In this document: one piece after another, positions 46,143 to 55,043 of the stretch
Layout: every line of letters begins with the position of its first letter
How positions within the stretch are numbered: the stretch's first letter is position 1
NCBI GenBank assembly: GCA_019635735.1
Contig: JAHBYX010000011.1
Coordinates: 62,001 to 126,000 of the forward strand
Direction of reading: 5' to 3'
DNA: 64,000 nucleotides
From: Mesorhizobium sp.
GTDB taxonomy: Bacteria > Pseudomonadota > Alphaproteobacteria > Rhizobiales > Rhizobiaceae
The notes under the pieces: model-generated
Database searches by the model: none
Seen by the model: only the letters and a program-made list of their open reading frames with translations
Told to the model about the DNA's origin: nothing
Position numbers and translations under genes: made by a program

Positions 46143-46838
46143 TCAGACAGTCAGGAAGCGGCGGACCTCTGGCTTGTCGAGATCCTCGGCCGGACCGGTG
46201 TGCACGATCACGCCGCGGTCCATGACGTTTACCTCGTCGGCAAGCTCGCGGCAGAAGTCGAGATACTGCTCGACCAGCAGGATGGCGATGCCCGCCTGGT
46301 CGCGCAGGAAGCGGATGGCACGGCCGATATCCTTGATGATCGACGGCTGGATGCCTTCCGTCGGCTCGTCGAGCACGAGTAGCTTCGGCCGCGTGACCAG
46401 CGCGCGGCCAATGGCGAGCTGCTGCTGCTGGCCGCCCGACAGATCGCCGCCGCGCCGGCCGAGCATGTCCTTCAGCACCGGAAACAGGTCGAATACATAG
46501 TCGGGCACGTTCCGGTCGCCGCGCTTCACCGGGGCAAAGCCGGTTTCCAAATTCTCCTTCACCGTCAGCAGCGGAAACACTTCGCGTCCCTGCGGCACGA
46601 AAGCGATGCCCGACCGGGCGCGGTCGTATGCCGCGCTCCGGTCGAGCGCCTTCCCCTCGAAGGCAATCGTTCCGCTCGTCAGCCGATGGTGGCCGACGAT
46701 GGATCTCATCAGACTGGTCTTGCCGACGCCGTTGCGGCCGAGCACGCAGGTGATCTTGCCCGCCGCCGCCGTCAGCGAGACGCCGCGCAAGGCCTGCGCC
46801 GCGACGTAGTGCAAGGTGGCATCGCGCACCTCAAGCAT
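46143..46838 (-). CDS. urtE: Urea ABC transporter ATP-binding protein UrtE
   Basis: A 231-residue ABC ATPase of the LivF type: Walker A GRNGVGKTS near residue 36, Q-loop, signature DLSGGQQQQLAIGRAL, Walker B LLVLDEPTEGI and the switch His (VEQYLDF). It powers high-affinity urea uptake with UrtD and the permeases UrtB and UrtC. The ATG at 46838 (MLEVRD) overlaps the end of the small ORF at 46831. The phrase EGIQPSI is typical of UrtE. Ends 82 bases before ftsB. Confidence 0.95.
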   Translation of the reverse strand: MLEVRDATLHYVAAQALRGVSLTAAAGKITCVLGRNGVGKTSLMRSIVGHHRLTSGTIAFEGKALDRSAAYDRARSGIAFVPQGREVFPLLTVKENLETGFAPVKRGDRNVPDYVFDLFPVLKDMLGRRGGDLSGGQQQQLAIGRALVTRPKLLVLDEPTEGIQPSIIKDIGRAIRFLRDQAGIAILLVEQYLDFCRELADEVNVMDRGVIVHTGPAEDLDKPEVRRFLTV

Positions 46839-47040
46839 GACGCGGCTCCGTACCGAGGATGGCCGATACCTGGTCCCCCTCCTCCCCCGCGCATACGGGG
46901 GAGGCTGGCATCGCCAGACGGAGGGGGTTCGCAACACGCGGCGGGAGCTGTTCGATGCTGCGCAGCAGCGACCAGAGCAGCTGGGCGCCGTCAATCGGCG
47001 CCGGCTCGATGGAATAGGGTATGCGCCAGTTCATGCTCAT
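46831..47040 (-). CDS. 69-codon ORF coupled to urtD and urtE, carrying a REP-like repeat
   Basis: The ATG overlaps the urtD stop by three bases in an ATGA arrangement, and its stop (46831-46833) overlaps the urtE start region. Residues 1-34 (MSMNWRIPYSIEPAPIDGAQ start) form a plausible short protein. Residues about 38-56 are encoded by the palindromic repeat, and the rest is frame read-through. The double overlap is the pattern of a real operon gene, but the product has no family and its C-terminal half looks non-native, so it may be an insertion-damaged small protein. Confidence 0.4.
   Translation of the reverse strand: MSMNWRIPYSIEPAPIDGAQLLWSLLRSIEQLPPRVANPLRLAMPASPVCAGEEGDQVSAILGTEPRHA
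46874..46929 (-). repeat. REP-like palindromic repeat between urtD and urtE
   Basis: Two hairpins stand side by side: a perfect 9-base stem CCTCCCCCG/CGGGGGAGG with a 6-base loop (46881-46904) and CTGGC-ATC-GCCAG (46905-46917). On the minus strand it contains CCCCCTCCGTC and CCTCCCCCG in the same order as the repeat in pdhC. Here it lies on the coding strand. It may also act as an RNA-stability element between two operon genes. Confidence 0.8.
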
Positions 47041-47783
47041 CTCCCCAGATAGACTTCGATCACCCGCTCGTCGGCGCTCACCGCATCAAGCGTGCCCTCG
47101 GACAGGACGGAGCCCTCGTGCAGGCAGGTGACGCGCACGTCGAGTTCGCGGACGAAATGCATGTCGTGCTCGACCACGACGACCGAATGCGTCTTGGCGA
47201 TCTCCTTCAAGAGCCGTGCGGTCTCCTCGGTCTCCGCGTCGGTCATGCCGGCGACCGGCTCGTCGACCAGAAGCAGCTTCGGGTCCTGTGCGAGCAGCAT
47301 GCCGATCTCCAGCCATTGCTTCTGGCCGTGCGAGAGATTGGCCGCCAGGTCATGTCGGCGCGATTCAAGCCGGGTCGTGGCGAGGATTTCGTCGATGCGC
47401 TCGCTCTCCTGCACCGAGCGGCGGTGGAACAGGGCCGGGAAGATCGATCGCGGACCTTTGAGCGACAGGACCAGATTGTCCTCGACGGTGTGGCTTTCGA
47501 ACACGGTCGGTTTCTGAAACTTTCGGCCGATGCCCATCATGGCGATCTCGGCCTCGTCGTGCTTGGTCAGGTCGACATCCCCGTTGAAATAGACGTCGCC
47601 GGTGTCCGGCCGCGTCTTGCCGGTGATGATGTCCATCATCGTCGTCTTGCCGGCGCCGTTGGGGCCGATGATTGCCCGCATCTCGCCCTTGCCGAGCACC
47701 AGCGCCAGATTGTTGAGGGCGCGAAAGCCGTCGAAGGAGACCGACACGCCGTCGAGATAGAGGATCGTTTCCTTGCGCGACAT
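47037..47783 (-). CDS. urtD: Urea ABC transporter ATP-binding protein UrtD
   Basis: A 248-residue ABC ATPase of the LivG type: Walker A GPNGAGKTT near residue 40, signature LSHGQKQWLEIGMLLAQ, Walker B LLLVDEPVAGMTD and switch VVVEHDMHFVR. The LSHGQKQWLEIG signature is characteristic of UrtD. The ATG at 47783 (MSRKETILYLDG) is 4 bases after the urtC stop. Its stop overlaps the small coupled ORF. Confidence 0.95.
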   Translation of the reverse strand: MSRKETILYLDGVSVSFDGFRALNNLALVLGKGEMRAIIGPNGAGKTTMMDIITGKTRPDTGDVYFNGDVDLTKHDEAEIAMMGIGRKFQKPTVFESHTVEDNLVLSLKGPRSIFPALFHRRSVQESERIDEILATTRLESRRHDLAANLSHGQKQWLEIGMLLAQDPKLLLVDEPVAGMTDAETEETARLLKEIAKTHSVVVVEHDMHFVRELDVRVTCLHEGSVLSEGTLDAVSADERVIEVYLGR

Positions 47784-47787
47784 CGGC

Positions 47788-49008
47788 CTACTCCGCGGGC
47801 TGCGGCTCTGCACCGCCGATGGCTGGACTGGTCTCGACGTCGGGACGCTGCGAGGCACGGACGACGGTTTCGGGAGGACCGGCCGTCGGTGCCTGAGCGG
47901 CGGCGCGCTTGTCCTTGGCGCCCTGGCGCCAGTGATCCCAGGTGCCGACGATGCCGCGCGGCAGGAACAGCGTAACGAAGATGAACAGCCCGCCGAGCGC
48001 GAACAGCCAGTAGTCCGGCAGCGCCCCGGTGAAATAAGTCTTGCCGAGATTGACCAGCACCGCGCCGATGATCGGGCCGACGATCGTTCCGCGCCCGCCG
48101 ACGGCGGTCCACACGACCACCTCGATCGAATTGGCGGGGTCGAACTCGCCCGGATTGATGATACCGACCTGCGGCACGTATAGCGCGCCGGCGATGCCCG
48201 CCATCACCGCCGACACGGTGAAGGCGAACAGCTTCACGTTCTCCGGCCGCCAGCCGAGGAAGCGCGTGCGCGGCTCGGCGTCGCGCACGGCAATCAGCAG
48301 CTTGCCGTATTTGGACGAGACGATCGCCGAGGTCAGCGCGACGCCCAGCGCCAGGGCCACCGCGCTCGCGGCGAACAGCGCCGAACGCGTGCCGCCAGCC
48401 TGCACGTTGAAGCCGAGAATGTCCTTGAAGTCGGTCAGGCCGTTGTTGCCGCCGAAGCCCATGTCGTTGCGGAAGAAGGCGAGCAGCAGCGCATAGGTCA
48501 TCGCCTGGGTGATGATCGACAGATATACGCCGGTGACGCGGCTGCGGAACGCGAACCAGCCGAAGACGAAGGCGAGCAGGCCCGGCACCAGCATCACCAT
48601 GATCGCCGCGAACCAGAATTGGTCGAAGCCGTACCAGAACCAGGGCAATTCCTTCCAGTTCAGGAACACCATGAAGTCGGGCAAGATCGGATTGCCGTAG
48701 ACGCCGCGGTCTCCGATCTGGCGCATCAGATACATGCCCATCGCATAGCCGCCGAGGGCGAAAAAGGCGCCGTGGCCGAGCGAGAGGATGCCGCAATAGC
48801 CCCACACGAGGTCTAGCGCGAGCGCCAGCAGCGCATAGGTCAGGTATTTGCCGACGAGTGCCACGGCATAGGCCGGTACATGCAGCGCGCTGTCCGGCGG
48901 CACGGCAAGGTGCAGGATCGGCACCAGCACCGCGATGCCCAGCAGGACCAGGATCGTGATGACGATCCGGCGCGAGAAGCCGTCGGCGAAGAGACGGGAC
49001 AGGATCAT
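47788..49008 (-). CDS. urtC: Urea ABC transporter permease UrtC
   Basis: A 406-residue LivM-type permease with about ten membrane helices; conserved pieces are LSLGHGAFFALGGYAMGMYLMRQI and GYCGIL before it, and GGRGTIVGPIIGAVLVNLGKTYFT near the C-terminus. The C-terminal hydrophilic tail (residues about 375-406) is rich in Ala, Pro and Glu. It forms the translocation path with UrtB. It overlaps the urtB stop by four bases. Confidence 0.94.
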   Translation of the reverse strand: MILSRLFADGFSRRIVITILVLLGIAVLVPILHLAVPPDSALHVPAYAVALVGKYLTYALLALALDLVWGYCGILSLGHGAFFALGGYAMGMYLMRQIGDRGVYGNPILPDFMVFLNWKELPWFWYGFDQFWFAAIMVMLVPGLLAFVFGWFAFRSRVTGVYLSIITQAMTYALLLAFFRNDMGFGGNNGLTDFKDILGFNVQAGGTRSALFAASAVALALGVALTSAIVSSKYGKLLIAVRDAEPRTRFLGWRPENVKLFAFTVSAVMAGIAGALYVPQVGIINPGEFDPANSIEVVVWTAVGGRGTIVGPIIGAVLVNLGKTYFTGALPDYWLFALGGLFIFVTLFLPRGIVGTWDHWRQGAKDKRAAAQAPTAGPPETVVRASQRPDVETSPAIGGAEPQPAE

Positions 49009-50621
49009 GCTTCCACCGCCCTGCCCTTCAGCGCGAACAGGCCGCGCGGGCGCTTCTGGATGAACAGGATGATGAGGACGAGCACGATGATCTTGCCGAG
49101 CACGGCGCCGGCATAGGGCTCGAGGAACTTGTTGACGATGCCGAGCGAGAAGGCGCCGACCAGCGTGCCCCAGAGATTGCCGACGCCGCCGAAGACCACC
49201 ACCATGAAGGAGTCGATGATGTAGCCCTGGCCGAGGTTCGGCGAGACATTATCGATCTGGCTCAGCGCCACCCCGGCGATGCCCGCGATGCCGGAGCCGA
49301 GCGCGAATGTGAAGGCGTCGACCCAGGGCGTGCGGATACCCATCGAAGCCGCCATGCGACGGTTCTGCGTGACGGCGCGCATATGCAGGCCCCACGACGT
49401 GCGTTTCATCACGAACAGCAGGATGCCGAAGACGGCGAGCGTGAAGACGACAATCCACAGCCGGTTCCAGGTAATCGACAGTTGGCCGATGTCGAAGGCG
49501 CCCGACATCCAAGAGGGGTTGCCGACCTGCTGGTTCGTCGGCCCGAAGATGGTGCGCACCGCCTGCTGGAGGATCAGGGATACGCCCCAGGTCGCGAGCA
49601 GCGTTTCCAGAGGCCGGCCATAGAGGAAGCGGATGATGCCCCGCTCGATGGCGAGACCGACGGCTCCCGACACAAGGAAGGCCAGCGGCAGGGCGATCGC
49701 CAGCGACCAGTCGAACAGGCCCGGCGCCTGCGAGCGGATGATTTCCTGTACAACGAAGGTGGTGTAGGCGCCGAGCATCACCATCTCGCCATGCGCCATG
49801 TTGATGACGCCCATGACGCCGAAGGTGATTGCCAGCCCGATCGCTGCCAGCAGCAGCACCGAGCCGAGCGAAATGCCGTACCAGACGTTCTGTCCGGCCT
49901 GCCAGAAGGCCAGCGAGGCCTCGATGCGGCCGACCGCGCGGTCGACGGCAGCCTTGAGTTCACCCTCCGCCTTCGCGCCATAGGCCGTGAGCAGGGAGAG
50001 CGTGTTGCGGTCCCCGCGCACGCCGAGCAGTTCGACCGCTGCCATCTTCTCGGCGTCGGGGCGATCGGAGACGAGTACGGCCGAGGCGCGTGCATCCTCG
50101 AGCTTCGCCTTGACCGCAGCGTTGGCTTCGGAAGCGATCGCTGCTTCGATCGCTTCGAGATTGGCGGCGTCCGGATTGAGGAACATCGTCGTGGCTGCCG
50201 TCAGGCGAACCGCCGGATCCTCGGCACCGAGCGTCAATGCGCCGATCGCGTCGCGGATGGCGCGGCGCAGCGAATTGTTGACTTTCACCTTGGTGTAGGC
50301 GGCTTTCGGCGCTTCCCCGGCAGCTTCCCCGGTCAGCGGATCGAGCAGGCTGGCGGTCTGGCCTTTTTCCTGAACGATGAACACGGCGGAATCGGATTTG
50401 CGGAAGGCGACGTCGCCTTCGCCCAAAGCCAGGAGCAGACGCTGGACACGAGCATCGCCGGTGGCGGCGAGTTCGCGAACGATGTCACCGGTTTCGGAAA
50501 AATTCTTGGCAGTCGCGAACTTCGCGATCGTGGCCCGGATCGAGGCGTCGTCGGCCAACGCCGTGGCGAGCATGGTGGCCAGGAAGCCGAGCACCAGACC
50601 GATCGCCTTCAAACACTTCAT
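49005..50621 (-). CDS. urtB: Urea ABC transporter permease UrtB
   Basis: A 538-residue protein with a signal-like N-terminus and a large N-terminal extension of about 200 residues before the LivH-type permease part. The extension has a helical-repeat pattern (RAIRDAIGALTLGAEDPAVRLTAA) and is a known feature of UrtB. The permease begins near residue 235 (WYGISLGSVLLLAAIGLAITFGVMGVINMAHGEM), with eight or so helices. It lies 85 bases after urtA. Length and architecture are normal for the family. Confidence 0.94.
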   Translation of the reverse strand: MKCLKAIGLVLGFLATMLATALADDASIRATIAKFATAKNFSETGDIVRELAATGDARVQRLLLALGEGDVAFRKSDSAVFIVQEKGQTASLLDPLTGEAAGEAPKAAYTKVKVNNSLRRAIRDAIGALTLGAEDPAVRLTAATTMFLNPDAANLEAIEAAIASEANAAVKAKLEDARASAVLVSDRPDAEKMAAVELLGVRGDRNTLSLLTAYGAKAEGELKAAVDRAVGRIEASLAFWQAGQNVWYGISLGSVLLLAAIGLAITFGVMGVINMAHGEMVMLGAYTTFVVQEIIRSQAPGLFDWSLAIALPLAFLVSGAVGLAIERGIIRFLYGRPLETLLATWGVSLILQQAVRTIFGPTNQQVGNPSWMSGAFDIGQLSITWNRLWIVVFTLAVFGILLFVMKRTSWGLHMRAVTQNRRMAASMGIRTPWVDAFTFALGSGIAGIAGVALSQIDNVSPNLGQGYIIDSFMVVVFGGVGNLWGTLVGAFSLGIVNKFLEPYAGAVLGKIIVLVLIILFIQKRPRGLFALKGRAVEA

Positions 50622-50706
50622 GAATTCTGCACCGCCGATGGGAGTTGCGGGAAGTTCCGGGCGGTCCAGCCGCCCGGAACGAAAATCGACTGAGCCGTCG
50701 GGACGG

Positions 50707-52011
50707 TCAGTTCACGCCCTTGCCGCCGCACTTGCCGGTGGCGACGTTGAAGTTTCCGCAGGACATCGGAGCGCGCCAGTCGGAGATCAGGTCCTTCGAG
50801 TCCGGCAGGTAGTCGGACCACTCGTCGCCGACCACCAGGCCGGAGGTCTGCCACACCGTCTCCATCTGGCCGTCGGCCTGGATTTCGCCGATCAGCACGG
50901 GCTTGGTGATGTGGTGGTTCGGCATCATGGTCGAGAAGCCGCCGGTCAGGTTCGGCACGGACACGCCGATGAGCGCGTCGATGACGGCGTCCGGATCAGT
51001 GGTACCGGCCTTCTCGACCGCCTTGACCCACATGTTGAAGCCGATGACGTGGGCTTCCATCGGGTCGTTGGTGACGCGCTTGTCGTTCTTGATGAAGGCG
51101 CGCCATGCGTCGATGAAGGCGGTGTTCTCGGGGACATCGACCGACTGGAAGTAGTTCCAGGCCGTCAGGTGACCGACGAGCGGAGCGGTGTCGAGACCGG
51201 CGAGCTCTTCCTCACCGACCGAGAAGGCCACGACCGGGATGTCCTCGGCCTTGATGCCGGCATTGCCGAGTTCCTTGTAGAACGGGACGTTGGCATCGCC
51301 GTTGATCGTCGAGACGACCGCCGTCTTCTTGCCGGCCGAGCCAAACTTTTTGATGTCGGACACGATCGTCTGCCAGTCGGAATGACCGAACGGCGTATAG
51401 TTGATCATGATGTCTTCGGCCTTGACGCCTTTCGCCTGCAGATAGGCTTCGAGGATCTTGTTCGTCGTGCGCGGATAGACGTAGTCGGTGCCGGCCAGCA
51501 CCCAGCGCTCGACGCCTTCCTCGTTCATCAGGTAGTCGACCGCGGGGATCGCCTGCTGGTTCGGCGCGGCTCCGGTGTAGAAGACGTTGCGCTGGCTCTC
51601 CTCGCCCTCGTACTGGACGGGGTAGAAGAGGATGTTGTTGAGCTCTTCGAAGACCGGCAGCACCGACTTGCGCGACACCGAGGTCCAGCAGCCGAACACG
51701 GCGGAGACCTTGTTCACCGAGATCAGCTCGCGCGCCTTTTCAGCGAAGAGCGGCCAGTCGGAGGCAGGGTCGACGACGACGGCTTCGAGCTTCTTGCCAA
51801 GCAGTCCACCCTTCTTGTTCTGCTCGTCGATGAGGAACAGCATCGTGTCCTTCAGCGTCGTCTCGGAAATGGCCATGGTGCCCGACAGCGAGTGCAGGAC
51901 GCCGACCTTGATGGTGTCTTCCTGGGCGAAGACGGAAGACGCCGCGAGCATGCCCGCGGCAAATGCGCCTGCTTTGATCAGTCCGTTGAATGGCAAGTTG
52001 TAACCCCTCAT
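50707..52011 (-). CDS. urtA: Urea ABC transporter substrate-binding protein UrtA
   Basis: A 434-residue periplasmic binding protein with a signal peptide (MRGYNLPFNG... cleaved after VFAQ near residue 29). The mature protein begins DTIKVGVLHSLSGTMAISE, followed by LFLIDEQNKKGG and the typical VFGCWTSVSRKSVLPVFE and YPVQYEGEE segments of UrtA. It delivers urea to UrtBC. The ATG at 52011 follows a GGAGG site and lies 45 bases from a sigma-54 promoter, so nitrogen-controlled expression is expected. Confidence 0.96.
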   Translation of the reverse strand: MRGYNLPFNGLIKAGAFAAGMLAASSVFAQEDTIKVGVLHSLSGTMAISETTLKDTMLFLIDEQNKKGGLLGKKLEAVVVDPASDWPLFAEKARELISVNKVSAVFGCWTSVSRKSVLPVFEELNNILFYPVQYEGEESQRNVFYTGAAPNQQAIPAVDYLMNEEGVERWVLAGTDYVYPRTTNKILEAYLQAKGVKAEDIMINYTPFGHSDWQTIVSDIKKFGSAGKKTAVVSTINGDANVPFYKELGNAGIKAEDIPVVAFSVGEEELAGLDTAPLVGHLTAWNYFQSVDVPENTAFIDAWRAFIKNDKRVTNDPMEAHVIGFNMWVKAVEKAGTTDPDAVIDALIGVSVPNLTGGFSTMMPNHHITKPVLIGEIQADGQMETVWQTSGLVVGDEWSDYLPDSKDLISDWRAPMSCGNFNVATGKCGGKGVN

Positions 52012-52038
52012 GTCTTGAAACCTCCAGCGATGGGCTGT

Positions 52039-52055
52039 TGCACCGCAGGAGTGCA
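52039..52055. promoter_or_regulatory. NtrC-like palindrome at the urtA transcription start
   Basis: TGCACCGCAGGAGTGCA is a 17-base near-palindrome with TGCAC and GTGCA halves, close to the NtrC consensus TGCACC-N5-GGTGCA. It abuts the -12 element of the sigma-54 promoter and should cover the transcription start, where binding would repress rather than activate. Functional status is untested. Confidence 0.4.
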
Positions 52056-52071
52056 TGCAACGGCCATGCCA
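52056..52071 (-). promoter_or_regulatory. Sigma-54 (RpoN) -24/-12 promoter of urtA
   Basis: On the minus strand TGGCATGGCCGTTGCA matches the sigma-54 consensus TGGCAcN5-TTGCA, with GG and GC separated by the obligatory 10 bases. The expected start is near 52046, giving a leader of about 35 bases with a GGAGG site before urtA. It fits NtrC-controlled urea uptake; ntrBC lies at 30448-33050 in this window. Confidence 0.85.
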
Positions 52072-52173
52072 GATGCTCGAAAGGGGAAACGGTCGTGGCA
52101 GAGGAGACGCGTTTTCAGCCGGTTCCGCAGGGTTACCCTGCCGCGCCGACCGCGGCCTGGATGCGAGTTAACG

Positions 52174-52250
52174 AATTGGTGACAAAGATTTACGCAGCGG
52201 TTTAAGTCGATGCCTACAGATTGGGCATACTTTGCCGTTGATCACCAATT
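52174..52250. repeat. 9-base inverted repeat upstream of the urtA promoter
   Basis: AATTGGTGA (52174-52182) and TCACCAATT (52242-52250) are perfect inverted copies 59 bases apart, in the 254-base gap between cckA and urtA and roughly 130-200 bases upstream of the predicted urtA start. This is a typical distance for enhancer sites of sigma-54 promoters, but the sequence does not match the NtrC consensus well. It could equally be a structure following cckA. Confidence 0.4.
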
Positions 52251-52265
52251 AGGCAGGCGCAGAGC

Positions 52266-54860
52266 CTACTCGGCCAGAATGTCTTTCACGACGGTCGCGA
52301 GCTGCTTGAGCGAGAAGGGCTTGGGCAGGAAGCCGAACTTGGCGTCGTCGGGCAGGTTTCGCGCAAACGCATCCTCGGCGTAACCCGACACGAAGACGAA
52401 CTTGATATCGGGATTGCGCTTGCGCAATTCGCCAAGCAGCGTCGGACCGTCCATCTCGGGCATGACGACATCGGAGACGACGATGTCGATCTTCCCTTCC
52501 AGCGCCTCATAGACTTCAAGCGCCTCGACGCCCGAGGACGCCTCGTGCACCTCGTAGCCGCGCGATCTCAGCGCGCGCACGCCGCCCATGCGAACCGCGT
52601 CCTCGTCCTCGACGAGCAGGACGGTGGCCGAGCCGGACAGATCCTTCGCTGCATCGCCCTTTGGGGCCTGCTGGGCCGGCTTCGCGTCCGCCGTCTTGGT
52701 GTCTCCTGCCGACTGCTCGGCCACAGCGGAGCCGGGCACATAGCGCGGCAGGAAGATACGGAAAACCGAGCCCTTGCCAACCTCGGAGTCGCAGAAGATG
52801 TAGCCGCCCGTTTGCTTGATGATGCCGTAGACCATCGACAGACCGAGGCCCGTGCCCTTGCCAACCTCCTTGGTGGTGAAGAACGGCTCAAAGATCTTCT
52901 TGAGCACTTCGGGTTCGATGCCGGTGCCGGTGTCCTCGACCTCGACAAGCACATAGTCGCCTGCCGCCAGTTCGCGATAGCCGAAGTCGGCGCACTCGCT
53001 TGACTCGACATTCCTGCTGCGAATGGTCACGTCGCCGCCCTCGGGCATGGCATCGCGCGCGTTGACCGCGAGATTGACGATCACCTGCTCGAACTGGCCG
53101 AGATCGGCCCGCACCGGCCATAGATCCCGGCCATGGTCGATCTTGAGCCGTACATTCCCCCCGACGAGGCGCGTCAGGAGCATGCGCACGTCGGCCAGCA
53201 CGTCCGTCAGGTTGAGCACTTCCGGCCGCAGCGTCTGGCGGCGCGAGAAAGCGAGAAGCTGGCGCACCAGCGACGCGGCGCGGTTCGCGTTCTGCTTGAT
53301 GTTCATGATGTCCGGGAAGGACGGATCGGACGGCCTGTGATTGGTCAGCAGCAGGTCCGACGCCATGATGATCGCGGTGAGCACGTTGTTAAAGTCGTGC
53401 GCGATGCCGCCCGCGAGTTGCCCCACCGCCTGCATCTTCTGGCCCTGGGCCATCTGCGCCTCAAGCGCCTTCTGTTCCGTCGTCTCGACCGCGTAGACGA
53501 TTGCGGCTTCCTCGGCGCCCTGGGTTCCGCCTCCGTCTGCGACGGCGCTGACGTAGAAGCGCATGTGGCGCTCCTCATTGTCCGGCAGGACGGTGTCGAT
53601 CGGCGCGATGTCCGCCTGCAGCTGCTTCGCCCGCTCGATCGCGGCGGCGAACGATTCGCGGTCGCGCGGATGGATGACGGTGTCGAGCCGGGTGCGATTG
53701 TCCACCGCCGCCTGGTCGACGACGCTGGAGAACAGCATCAGGAAAGGCGCGTTCGTCCGCAGGATCCTTCCCTTCGCGTCGACGCCCGCGATCGCCATGG
53801 GCGTCGAGTTGAAGAAACGCGTGAAACGGACCTCCGAAGCCCTGAGATCGGCGGATGAATCCTCGCCCTGGGTGCGGTTGAGCACGATCGTCCGCGTGGC
53901 GCCTTGCACGCCTTCCCGGCTCGCCGTGACGCGATGCATGAAACGAACCGGCAAAGCCTCGCCCTTGGTGGTCGCAAGATCGAGATCGATGACGGCGTTG
54001 CGCGTCGCGCCGGGCTCGGCTTTCACCGCACGCACCAGCGCCATCCCGTCGCCCGCGATGATCTCGGGCAAGGTGATGGCGCCCGGCACGAACCCCGCAA
54101 GATCTATCCCGAGCCATTCGGCAAGGGTCGCGTTGATGTAGGTGACACGGCCGCTTGGATCGGCGGAGAAGAACCCGGCGGGCGCGTGGTCGAGATGGTC
54201 GATCGCCTGCTGCAGGTCCTGGAAGAACCGCTCCTGCTCGGCCCGCTCGGCGGAAACATCCGACAATTGCCATGCATAAAGCGGCTGGCGTTGGGAACGC
54301 ATGTTGAAGGTCCGTGCCCGCACCCGGTACCAGCGCGCGCCCGGCTCCGTCCCCGGCCGGATCGCCTGGGACAGCCGGAATTCACCGTCGCCGGCGCGCC
54401 CGTCCTTCAGCTGCGAGGAAAGGCCGACGATCGTCGATCCCGCTTCGGGATTGTCGGAAAGCAAGGCCTCGACCGTCTTGATGTCGGCGGGAGCCGCAGC
54501 CCCCGTCATGTCCGCATAGGCGCGGTTGGCATAGATGACGCGGCCGCGACCGTCGGTGACGATGAGCCCCTGCCGCATCGAGTCGACGAACGCTTTCGAC
54601 AATTCGTCATTGGTCGAGCGCGGCGCGAACTGCACGAAGCCGATCGCCGTCAGGAACAGATAACCGACGCCGATCATGGCAAGCATGCCGAGCATGCCGA
54701 TCAGGAACGGGTCGCCGAGCCTCTCGCGGAAGATCAGAAATATGACGGCAAGCGGGATGAGCACGACAGTGAAGACGATCAGCCGCGTAATCGCTCCGGG
54801 CCGAGAGTTCTGATCGACGACCGGAGCCGGATAGAAATCGCGGCTTGTCTCTTTGGCCAT
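52266..54860 (-). CDS. cckA: Hybrid histidine kinase CckA (cell-cycle regulator)
   Basis: An 864-residue hybrid kinase. Two membrane helices at about residues 25-75 (LIVFTVVLIPLAVIFLIF, LGMLAMIGVGYLFL) are followed by PAS domains (about 95-470). The dimerisation domain has the phospho-acceptor His at about 488 (GGIAHDFNNVLTAI), the ATPase domain has VGKGTGLGLSMVYGIIKQ, and the C-terminal receiver has its Asp near 790 (DIVVSDVVMPEMDG). CckA drives the ChpT-CtrA phosphorelay controlling the alphaproteobacterial cell cycle. The ATG at 54860 is the homologue start. Adjacent to fliO and dksA as usual. Confidence 0.95.
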   Translation of the reverse strand: MAKETSRDFYPAPVVDQNSRPGAITRLIVFTVVLIPLAVIFLIFRERLGDPFLIGMLGMLAMIGVGYLFLTAIGFVQFAPRSTNDELSKAFVDSMRQGLIVTDGRGRVIYANRAYADMTGAAAPADIKTVEALLSDNPEAGSTIVGLSSQLKDGRAGDGEFRLSQAIRPGTEPGARWYRVRARTFNMRSQRQPLYAWQLSDVSAERAEQERFFQDLQQAIDHLDHAPAGFFSADPSGRVTYINATLAEWLGIDLAGFVPGAITLPEIIAGDGMALVRAVKAEPGATRNAVIDLDLATTKGEALPVRFMHRVTASREGVQGATRTIVLNRTQGEDSSADLRASEVRFTRFFNSTPMAIAGVDAKGRILRTNAPFLMLFSSVVDQAAVDNRTRLDTVIHPRDRESFAAAIERAKQLQADIAPIDTVLPDNEERHMRFYVSAVADGGGTQGAEEAAIVYAVETTEQKALEAQMAQGQKMQAVGQLAGGIAHDFNNVLTAIIMASDLLLTNHRPSDPSFPDIMNIKQNANRAASLVRQLLAFSRRQTLRPEVLNLTDVLADVRMLLTRLVGGNVRLKIDHGRDLWPVRADLGQFEQVIVNLAVNARDAMPEGGDVTIRSRNVESSECADFGYRELAAGDYVLVEVEDTGTGIEPEVLKKIFEPFFTTKEVGKGTGLGLSMVYGIIKQTGGYIFCDSEVGKGSVFRIFLPRYVPGSAVAEQSAGDTKTADAKPAQQAPKGDAAKDLSGSATVLLVEDEDAVRMGGVRALRSRGYEVHEASSGVEALEVYEALEGKIDIVVSDVVMPEMDGPTLLGELRKRNPDIKFVFVSGYAEDAFARNLPDDAKFGFLPKPFSLKQLATVVKDILAE

Positions 54861-55043
54861 TCTTCCCCAGCCTCGTGCGCCTCTGATGACGCGTGCGCGC
54901 CCCCGCCAAGCCGCTTGAATCATATTCTTGTACCGCCGGGAAGGCCTTGCCCATGCGCCGGGGCTTTTTCCCGCCGGAAACTGCGACCTTGCGGCGGGAC
55001 GCATGGGGTGCATAAATCGTCAAAGCGGCGGGAGTTCCGGGGT

